Source: Bordetella parapertussis (GTDB lineage Bacteria > Pseudomonadota > Gammaproteobacteria > Burkholderiales > Burkholderiaceae_C). From it: 64,000 bases of DNA. The position numbers and the translations under genes were made by a program. Each line of letters opens with the position of its first letter. The stretch's first letter is position 1. Below are positions 58,484 to 64,000 of the stretch, piece by piece. The stretch covers positions 33,060 to 97,059 of the forward strand of contig CAMDXA010000005.1 in the NCBI GenBank assembly GCA_945878065.1, read 5' to 3'. Under the pieces are notes generated by a model, which did not search any database, was not told the origin of the DNA, and was given only the letters and a program-made list of their open reading frames with translations.

Positions 58484-58512
58484 TTGAATTTGTATACACA
58501 TTTGTGTATATT
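58484..58512 (+). promoter_or_regulatory. Toxin-antitoxin promoter and palindromic operator
   Basis: TTGAAT (58484-58489), a 17-base spacer, TATATT (58507-58512). A perfect palindrome TATACACA-TT-TGTGTATA (58493-58510) fills the spacer and -10, a clear site for autorepression by the ribbon-helix-helix antitoxin. The predicted start point (~58519) is the toxin ATG itself. Confidence 0.75.
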
Positions 58513-58518
58513 AAATGC

Positions 58519-58803
58519 ATGAAGACTGCCGGATTTGATTGGGACGATGGGAATTGGCCCAAGTGCGGCAAACACGGTGTGTCGCGCGCAGAAATTGAAG
58601 ATGTGCTGCTCAACACACCTGCGGTAATGCCGGATCCGCATCCTGAAGAACCTCGCATGAGAGCTATCGGAAAGACATTTGCAGGGCGCTACGTCTTTTT
58701 GGTATTTAGGGTTCGCAAATTCGACGATCAACTTTTTTTAAGACCCATAAGCGCACGCTTTATGCATCAAAAGGAAATAGACCATTATGAAAACAAAATC
58801 TAA
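58519..58803 (+). CDS. brnT: BrnT family toxin of a type II toxin-antitoxin system
   Basis: 94 residues from the ATG at 58519; a GTG at 58504 lies within the promoter and was rejected. BrnT is a small RNase of the RelE-like fold. Family pattern: FDWDDGNWPKCGKHGVSRAEIEDVL near 6-30, then RAIGKTFAGRYVFLVFRV and the ending LRPISARFMHQKEIDHYE. No ribosome site precedes the ATG, and the predicted transcript starts at or very near it, so the mRNA may be leaderless. Its last 17 bases overlap the antitoxin start. Base composition is visibly lower in GC than the neighbours. Confidence 0.88.
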   Translation: MKTAGFDWDDGNWPKCGKHGVSRAEIEDVLLNTPAVMPDPHPEEPRMRAIGKTFAGRYVFLVFRVRKFDDQLFLRPISARFMHQKEIDHYENKI

Positions 58804-59053
58804 ATCTATGCCTACGCTCAAAAACGATGACTCAGCGGAGGATTTTGTATCCTCTTCGGATTTATCCAAGTACGATTTGTCCGGATTCAAACCCATGAAA
58901 TTTGAAATTGAAGCCAAATCTGCTGCACTCAATTTAAGGCTTCCGCAGTCCTTGCTAAGTGCACTCAAAATCCGTGCAAAAGCCAAAGGCATTCCATACA
59001 CACGCTACGTACGCATGCTTTTAGAAACCGATTTGGCCAAGCCATCTGCTTAA
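58787..59053 (+). CDS. CopG-family ribbon-helix-helix antitoxin (partner of BrnT)
   Basis: 88 residues. Segment LNLRLPQSLLSALKIRAKAKGIPYTRYVRMLLETDL (about 48-83) is the RHH DNA-binding fold; residues 1-45 bind the toxin. The pair would bind the palindrome at 58493-58510. It overlaps brnT by 17 bases and ends 28 bases before the 3' end of the RNase P RNA gene on the other strand. It resembles the CopG antitoxin type more than classical BrnA. Confidence 0.85.
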   Translation: MKTKSKSMPTLKNDDSAEDFVSSSDLSKYDLSGFKPMKFEIEAKSAALNLRLPQSLLSALKIRAKAKGIPYTRYVRMLLETDLAKPSA

Positions 59054-59081
59054 TAAAAATTCAAGCCTAATATTTAAAAGT

Positions 59082-59440
59082 GTGAAGCTCACCGATACGC
59101 CGGATTCTGTGCACGCCGGTTGCCCGGCGCGTGACCGTCATTCCTCTGGGCCGGGAGTCGCCTGCCCGGCTCGGTGCTACCTACCCGCCAACTCAGCGGA
59201 CCGCCTCAACGTTGGCCTACTTGGTATTGCTGCGCGCAGAGATTGCCCGTTTCACCCACTTTGAGGCTCGTACCTCAGGCTTGCGCCTTCGGTGCGGCCA
59301 CAAAGTGACTCGTCTCTGTTGCTCTGATCCTCACCTCACGGTGGAGAGGTGTTACCTCCTGCGCTGTCCTGTGCAGTCCGGACGTTCCTCCAGTGCCTGG
59401 TTTCCCAGATTGCACCAGCGACGGCCTAGCGAGCTTCACA
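59082..59440 (-). ncRNA. rnpB: RNase P RNA (class A)
   Basis: On the minus strand the ends GTGAAGCTC and GAGCTTCAC are complementary and form helix P1. Conserved class A segments are GAGGAACGTCCGGAC (P4 5' side), ACAGGACAGC and, near the 3' end, ACAGAATCCGGC (P4 3' side). It processes tRNA 5' ends with RnpA. Length of about 359 is normal. A short T-run (TTTT) follows the 3' end. Exact ends are good to a few bases. Confidence 0.95.
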
Positions 59441-59445
59441 GTGTC

Positions 59446-59451
59446 ATTATC
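59446..59451 (-). promoter_or_regulatory. -10 element of rnpB
   Basis: GATAAT on the minus strand, six to seven bases before the predicted rnpB start. The -35 region is poor (CGCCAG-like), so strength may depend on upstream sequence. Confidence 0.45.
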
Positions 59452-59528
59452 CGCCTTACAGCGCGTGTCTGGCGGTCTAAAATCTCTTCTTCGAATCGTT
59501 CACTGCCCGATAACCACGGGCCCCGCAC

Positions 59529-61340
59529 ATGATCCGCTTATCCGAACTCAAGCTGCCTTTGTCGGCGTTGCCGCTGCAACTGCCCCGCGCCGCCGACGCC
59601 CCCGCCGAAACCGATGCCGACCGGCATCTGCTGCCGCACCCTGATGCTGTGTTGTGCGAACTGGTTGCCCAAGCACTAGACATCCCTAAAGAAGACATCG
59701 CCACATTGAATGTGTTCAAACGCAGTTTTGATGCGCGTAAGCAAAACCTGCTGGTGGTCTATATCGTCGATATCTCACTGCAAAGTGCTGCGCAAGAAAC
59801 ACAACTGCTGCAACAGCACGCCGCGAATCCGCAGATACAAGCCACGCCGGACATGGTGTGGCGTGCACCTGTGCAAGCGCCTGCCGATTGGAGTCCGGTT
59901 GACGGCCAGCGCCCGGTGGTGGTCGGCTTCGGCCCTTGCGGCATGTTTGCTGCGCTGGTGCTGGCGCAAATGGGCTTGAAGCCGATCGTCATCGAGCGCG
60001 GGCCGCCGGTGCGCCAACGCACCAAAGACACTTGGGGCTTGTGGCGCAAGTCGGTGCTGAAACCCGAGAGCAATGTGCAATTCGGCGAAGGCGGCGCGGG
60101 CACGTTTTCCGACGGCAAGCTCTACAGCCAAATCAAAGACCCGCGTCATCTGGGTCGCAAGGTGATGCAAGAGTTTGTCAATTTCGGCGCGCCCGAGGAA
60201 ATTTTGTGGGCCGCGCATCCGCACATTGGCACGTTCAAACTGGTCAAGGTGGTTGAAGGTTTGCGCGAGCACATCATCCGGCTCGGTGGCGAGGTGCGGT
60301 TCAACCAGCGCGTGGTTGACATTTCGCATGAACAGCAAGGCGCACAAAAGCAAATGCAAGCGCTGCACATACTGCAACAAGACAGCGGCGAGCGTTACAC
60401 GTTGAACGCGCAACACGTGGTGATGGCGCTCGGGCACAGCGCGCGAGACAGCTTTACCATGTTGCACAGGCATGGTGTCGCGATGACTGCCAAAGCGTTT
60501 TCTATCGGTGTACGCATTGAGCATCCGCAAAGTGTGATTGACAAAGCGCGCTGGGGCATGCACGCCGGTCACCCCATGCTGGGCGCGGCTGACTACAAAC
60601 TGGTGCACCACGCGGCCAACGGTCGCGCGGTCTACAGCTTTTGCATGTGCCCAGGCGGCACCGTGGTCGCGGCCACCAGCGAAGCTGGACGCGTGGTCAC
60701 CAACGGCATGAGCCAGTATTCGCGCAATGAGCGCAACGCAAACGCAGGCATTGTTGTCGGCATTGACCCCGGCGATTACCCGACAGATGCTGCTTCGTTT
60801 GAAGACACACTGGGTCAGGAACTCGGCAACGCCGTGCGCTTGGACACGCGCGACACTGCCGACGGTTTTCATCCGCTGGCCGGTATGGTGTTGCAACGCC
60901 AGCTTGAATCGGCAGCGTATCTGGCCGGTGGCAGCAATTACCAAGCCCCAGCGCAACTGGTGGGCGATTTGCTGTCGGGCAAACCATCAGCGGCTTTAGG
61001 CGATGTCGAGCCTTCTTACAAACCCGGCGTGCACATGACGAGTTTTCACAAGGTGTTGCCTGCTTTTGCCATCGATGCGATGCGCGAAGCATTGCCTGTG
61101 TTCGGCCGCAAGATCAAAGGCTTTGACCGCGCAGATGCAGTGCTGACTGGCGTGGAAACACGCACTTCATCACCACTGCGCATCGAACGCGACGCCGGAT
61201 TGCAAAGCCCGAACATGCGTGGCCTGTACCCGGGCGGCGAAGGTGCGGGTTATGCGGGCGGCATTTTGTCCGCTGCTGTTGACGGCATCAAGCTGGGTGA
61301 AGCGCTCGCCATACAACTGTTGCAAAATCACTCACACTGA
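59529..61340 (+). CDS. FAD-dependent oxidoreductase of the COG2509 family
   Basis: 603 residues. N-terminal ~110 residues form a small domain (RHLLPHPDAVLCELVAQALDIPKEDI). The FAD-binding motif VVVGFGPCGMFAALVLAQMG near 129-148 follows. GEGGAGTFSDGKLYSQIKD near 186-204 and the C-terminal GLYPGGEGAGYAGGILSAAVDG near 570-591 are family hallmarks. Function is uncharacterised; the family is described only as FAD-dependent dehydrogenases. It is divergent from rnpB and 15 bases upstream of cysK. Confidence 0.85.
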   Translation: MIRLSELKLPLSALPLQLPRAADAPAETDADRHLLPHPDAVLCELVAQALDIPKEDIATLNVFKRSFDARKQNLLVVYIVDISLQSAAQETQLLQQHAANPQIQATPDMVWRAPVQAPADWSPVDGQRPVVVGFGPCGMFAALVLAQMGLKPIVIERGPPVRQRTKDTWGLWRKSVLKPESNVQFGEGGAGTFSDGKLYSQIKDPRHLGRKVMQEFVNFGAPEEILWAAHPHIGTFKLVKVVEGLREHIIRLGGEVRFNQRVVDISHEQQGAQKQMQALHILQQDSGERYTLNAQHVVMALGHSARDSFTMLHRHGVAMTAKAFSIGVRIEHPQSVIDKARWGMHAGHPMLGAADYKLVHHAANGRAVYSFCMCPGGTVVAATSEAGRVVTNGMSQYSRNERNANAGIVVGIDPGDYPTDAASFEDTLGQELGNAVRLDTRDTADGFHPLAGMVLQRQLESAAYLAGGSNYQAPAQLVGDLLSGKPSAALGDVEPSYKPGVHMTSFHKVLPAFAIDAMREALPVFGRKIKGFDRADAVLTGVETRTSSPLRIERDAGLQSPNMRGLYPGGEGAGYAGGILSAAVDGIKLGEALAIQLLQNHSH

Positions 61341-61355
61341 ACAAGGAACACACGC

Positions 61356-62273
61356 ATGAAAGCCCACACTATTTTGGAAACCATCGGCCACACGCCGCAT
61401 ATACGCATCAACCGTTTGTTCGGTGCGAATCACCATGTGTGGATCAAGTCAGAGCGCAGCAACCCAGGTGGTTCCATCAAAGACCGCATCGCTTTGTCCA
61501 TGGTGGAAGATGCCGAGAAATCTGGCGTACTCAAACCCGGTGGCACCATCATCGAACCGACATCCGGCAACACCGGTGTCGGTCTGGCCATGGTGGCTGC
61601 GGTCAAAGGCTACAAGCTTGTGCTGGTCATGCCCGACAGCATGTCGATTGAGCGCCGCCGTTTGATGCTGGCCTATGGCGCGACGTTCGATTTGACGCCA
61701 CGTGAAAAAGGCATGAAAGGTGCGATTGCCCGCGCGCAGGAATTGGTGGATGCCACCCCCGGCGCGTGGATGCCGCAGCAATTTGAGAACCCGGCCAATA
61801 TCGCGGTGCATGTGCGCACCACCGCATTGGAAATTCTGGCGGACTTCCCCGAAGGTTTAGACGCGATCATCACAGGTGTGGGCACCGGCGGTCACCTCAC
61901 TGGTTGTGCGCAAGTGTTGAAAGAGAAATGGCCGAAGCTGCAAGTATTTGCGGTCGAGCCCAAAGCCTCACCGGTCATCTCCGGCGGTGCGCCCTCACCG
62001 CACCCGATACAAGGCATAGGTGCGGGCTTTATTCCGAAAAATCTGCACATGGCATTGGTAGACGGCGTGATTCAAGTTGAGGCCGAAGACGCACGCGAAT
62101 TTGGCCGCCGCGCCGCCCGCGAAGAAGGCATGTTGGTTGGAATTTCCAGCGGTGCCACGCTGGCCGCGATTGCGCAAAAGCTGCCCGAACTGCCCGCCGG
62201 CGCGAAAGTGCTGGGCTTTAACTACGACACCGGTGAGCGCTATTTATCTGTTGAAGGCTATTTGCCTGTTTGA
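61356..62273 (+). CDS. cysK: CysK/CysM-type cysteine synthase (O-acetylserine sulfhydrylase)
   Basis: 305 residues. This PLP enzyme forms cysteine from O-acetylserine and sulfide. The PLP lysine is in [14 protein letters not shown] near 35-48 (K42), with [15 protein letters not shown] (asparagine loop) and [12 protein letters not shown] (phosphate-binding). Ending [13 protein letters not shown] is family-like. CysK is favoured over CysM by these segments, but paralogue assignment is not certain. The next gene follows in the same frame 15 bases on. Confidence 0.92.
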   Translation: MKAHTILETIGHTPHIRINRLFGANHHVWIKSERSNPGGSIKDRIALSMVEDAEKSGVLKPGGTIIEPTSGNTGVGLAMVAAVKGYKLVLVMPDSMSIERRRLMLAYGATFDLTPREKGMKGAIARAQELVDATPGAWMPQQFENPANIAVHVRTTALEILADFPEGLDAIITGVGTGGHLTGCAQVLKEKWPKLQVFAVEPKASPVISGGAPSPHPIQGIGAGFIPKNLHMALVDGVIQVEAEDAREFGRRAAREEGMLVGISSGATLAAIAQKLPELPAGAKVLGFNYDTGERYLSVEGYLPV

Positions 62274-62288
62274 TGTTTGTCTGATCGC

Positions 62289-64000
62289 TTGACTTTGCAC
62301 GCCGCCTCTGCTGTTACACCCGCACAGGTGCGCGTGCTCAGCGTCATCCCGCCGATGACGCAACTCAACACGCCCTACCCGTCTACCGCATACCTCACCG
62401 GTTTTTTGCGCAGCCGTGGCATTGAGTCGCAGCAAGTGGATTTGGCGTTGGCTTTGGTGTTGCAATTGTTGACACCAGAGTGCTTGTCGCAAGTCCAGCA
62501 ACTGGCTTTGGCTTTGCCCGAAACTGAACGCAGCGCCAGTGTCAACGCCTTCCTCGACCATTTCACGCGTTACCACCAAACCATTGCGCCGACGATTGCG
62601 TTTTTGCAAGGGCGTGATGCCACGCTGTGCCACCGCATCGCCGGACGCGGTTTTCTGCCTGAAGGCCCGCGCTTTGCGTCTCTGGATGCGTTTGACGATG
62701 ACAGCGGTGACGCCCTCGGCTGGGCCTTCGGTGCATTGGGTCAACAAGACAGAGCTCGACATCTGGCCACGCTTTACTTGAACGACATTGCCGATGTGTT
62801 GCGTGACGCGGTAGATGCACGTTTTGAATTTGTGCGCTACGGGGAATCATTGGCTGGCAGCCAAGCGAGTTTTGACGCCCTGGCACATGCATTGGCCGCG
62901 CCGCCGAATTTGATTGACACGCTGTTGCAACAACTCACGCTGCAAGCCATGCAACAACATCAACCCACGCTGGTCTTGTTGTCCGTGCCGTTTCCGGGCG
63001 CGGTCTATGCTGCGCTGCGTATTGCACAAACTATCAAGCAACATCACCCGGGTGTGACGATTTGTTTGGGGGGCGGTTATGTGAATACCGAATTGCGTTC
63101 TTTGACCGAACCGCGCTTGTTTGACTTCATCGATGTAGTGACACTGGACGCAGGTGAACGCCCGGTGCTGTCGTTGATAGAACACCTGCAAGACCGCCGT
63201 TCGCAACAACGCCTGGTGCGAAGTTTTGTGCGCGTGGATGGTGCGGTGAAATACATCAACTGGTCTGAACCGGATGTGGCGTTTGACGATGTGGGCACCC
63301 CCACTTGGGACGGCTTGCCGCTGCACGATTATTTGTCGTTGCTGGACATGCTCAACCCCATGCACCGACTGTGGAGCGACGGGCGCTGGAACAAACTGAC
63401 CGTGGCGCATGGGTGCTATTGGAAGAAATGCAGTTTTTGCGATGTGTCGCTGGACTACATCTCGCGCTATGACGCAGCCAGTGCAACCACCTTGGTGGAC
63501 CGGATTGAACGCATCATCGAAGAAACCGGTCAGACCGGTTTCCATTTTGTGGATGAAGCCGCGCCGCCCAAAGCACTCAAGGCTATGGCCGAAGAAATAT
63601 TGCGCCGCCAATTGCAACTCACATGGTGGGGCAATATCCGCTTTGAGAAAACCTTCACACCCGACTTGTGCGAACTGCTGGCCGAGAGCGGATGCATTGC
63701 CATGTCGGGCGGCTTGGAAGTCGCCTCTGATCGTTTGCTCACGCTGATGCAAAAAGGTGTGACCGTGGCGCAAGTAGCACGCGTCACACAAGGCTTTGCA
63801 CGCGCAGGTGTTTTGGTGCACGCTTACCTGATGTATGGCTTTCCCACCCAAACCGTGCAAGACACGGTGGACTCACTGGAATATGTGCGGCAATTGTTTG
63901 AAAACGGTTGCATACACAGTGGGTTCTTTCACCGCTTTGCTTGCACCGTGCATTCGCCGGTGGGCATGAACCCGTCTGCTTATGGTGTGAGTTTGCTGCC
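62289..64000 (+). CDS. B12-binding-like radical SAM protein (C-terminal end beyond window)
   Basis: At least 570 codons, cut by the right edge. Start uncertain: TTG at 62289 is listed; TTG 62277 and 62295, GTG 62328 and 62334, and ATG 62355 are in frame, and recognisable sequence begins at VRVLSVIPPMTQLNTPYPSTAY. Residues ~205-300 resemble a B12-binding fold (LVLLSVPFPGAVYAALR, VTICLGGGYVNTE). The radical SAM cysteines are GCYWKKCSFC (C376 on), with Cx4Cx2C spacing rather than Cx3Cx2C. Then HFVDEAAPP, WWGNIRFEK and GGLEVASDRLL follow the TIM-barrel pattern. Substrate unknown. It follows cysK in the same direction. Confidence 0.8.
   Translation, partial: MTLHAASAVTPAQVRVLSVIPPMTQLNTPYPSTAYLTGFLRSRGIESQQVDLALALVLQLLTPECLSQVQQLALALPETERSASVNAFLDHFTRYHQTIAPTIAFLQGRDATLCHRIAGRGFLPEGPRFASLDAFDDDSGDALGWAFGALGQQDRARHLATLYLNDIADVLRDAVDARFEFVRYGESLAGSQASFDALAHALAAPPNLIDTLLQQLTLQAMQQHQPTLVLLSVPFPGAVYAALRIAQTIKQHHPGVTICLGGGYVNTELRSLTEPRLFDFIDVVTLDAGERPVLSLIEHLQDRRSQQRLVRSFVRVDGAVKYINWSEPDVAFDDVGTPTWDGLPLHDYLSLLDMLNPMHRLWSDGRWNKLTVAHGCYWKKCSFCDVSLDYISRYDAASATTLVDRIERIIEETGQTGFHFVDEAAPPKALKAMAEEILRRQLQLTWWGNIRFEKTFTPDLCELLAESGCIAMSGGLEVASDRLLTLMQKGVTVAQVARVTQGFARAGVLVHAYLMYGFPTQTVQDTVDSLEYVRQLFENGCIHSGFFHRFACTVHSPVGMNPSAYGVSLL

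Noticed and set aside
59082..59532. Short plus-strand open frames at 59.1-59.6 kb
   Set aside because: They cover the RNase P RNA gene on the other strand and are Arg/Pro-rich noise.
1..64000. Phage, IS elements, integrons, tRNA genes, CRISPR arrays or an origin
   Set aside because: No transposase, integrase other than chromosomal XerC, terminal repeats, tRNA cloverleaf or DnaA-box cluster was recognised on reading both strands.

Overview
The window reads as a chromosomal segment of a motile, Gram-negative betaproteobacterium, most likely order Burkholderiales and close to Comamonadaceae. The reasons are the neighbourhoods accB-accC-prmA-DUF3426, ffh-YpjD-PP0621-ampD and dapF-DUF484-xerC, a DksA that keeps only one of the usual zinc-finger cysteines, and lysine/alanine-rich H1-like proteins. 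Genus is not claimed. Almost all of the sequence is coding, with many 4-base ATGA overlaps. I see no phage, insertion sequence, CRISPR array or tRNA.

Layout. 1-4.4 kb: flagellar genes, with flhA (cut by the window edge) divergent from fliK-fliL-fliM-fliN; a good sigma-54 site lies in front of flhA. 4.4-10.7 kb: miaB, a small cupin, a membrane-anchored alpha carbonic anhydrase, ffh, a CcsA/YpjD-like membrane protein, a PP0621-like zinc protein and ampD. 10.7-15.2 kb: nrdA and nrdB behind a promoter with two NrdR boxes. 15.2-24.3 kb: an H1-like protein after a stack of hairpins, a PfkB kinase, DUF3426, prmA, accC, accB, a TlpA-like thioredoxin, a nucleotidyltransferase-like protein, mpl, and aroG with its own attenuator. 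24.3-32.2 kb: tldD, a beta-hydroxyacid dehydrogenase, rodA, an RNB exoribonuclease, a TonB-like protein, mtgA and ruvC. 32.2-50.4 kb: a complete dcw cluster on the minus strand, read mraZ-rsmH-ftsL-ftsI-murE-murF-mraY-murD-ftsW-murG-murC-ddlB-ftsQ-ftsA-ftsZ-lpxC. 50.5-58.5 kb: a DksA with a long H1-like tail, a CobW GTPase, an RlmI-like methyltransferase, xerC, DUF484, dapF and a Nudix/metallo-beta-lactamase fusion. 58.5-64 kb: a BrnT/CopG toxin-antitoxin pair, the RNase P RNA gene, an FAD oxidoreductase, cysK and the start of a radical SAM protein.

How the genes work together. The dcw cluster, rodA, mtgA, mpl, ampD, dapF and ddlB together cover peptidoglycan precursor synthesis, polymerisation, recycling and septation. 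accB/accC and lpxC feed membrane lipids and lipid A. nrdAB supplies dNTPs.

The most striking regulatory element is in front of aroG (DAHP synthase): a 22-codon leader peptide containing F6, F8, Y10, F11 and Y12, an 8-bp terminator followed by nine T, and a leader segment identical to the terminator's 3' arm that can form an antiterminator. This is a complete transcription-attenuation device sensing Phe/Tyr. Other points worth attention are the H1-tailed DksA, a sigma-54-wired flagellar block, a toxin-antitoxin pair with a perfect palindrome in its promoter and a predicted leaderless toxin mRNA, and a radical SAM protein with Cx4Cx2C cysteine spacing.
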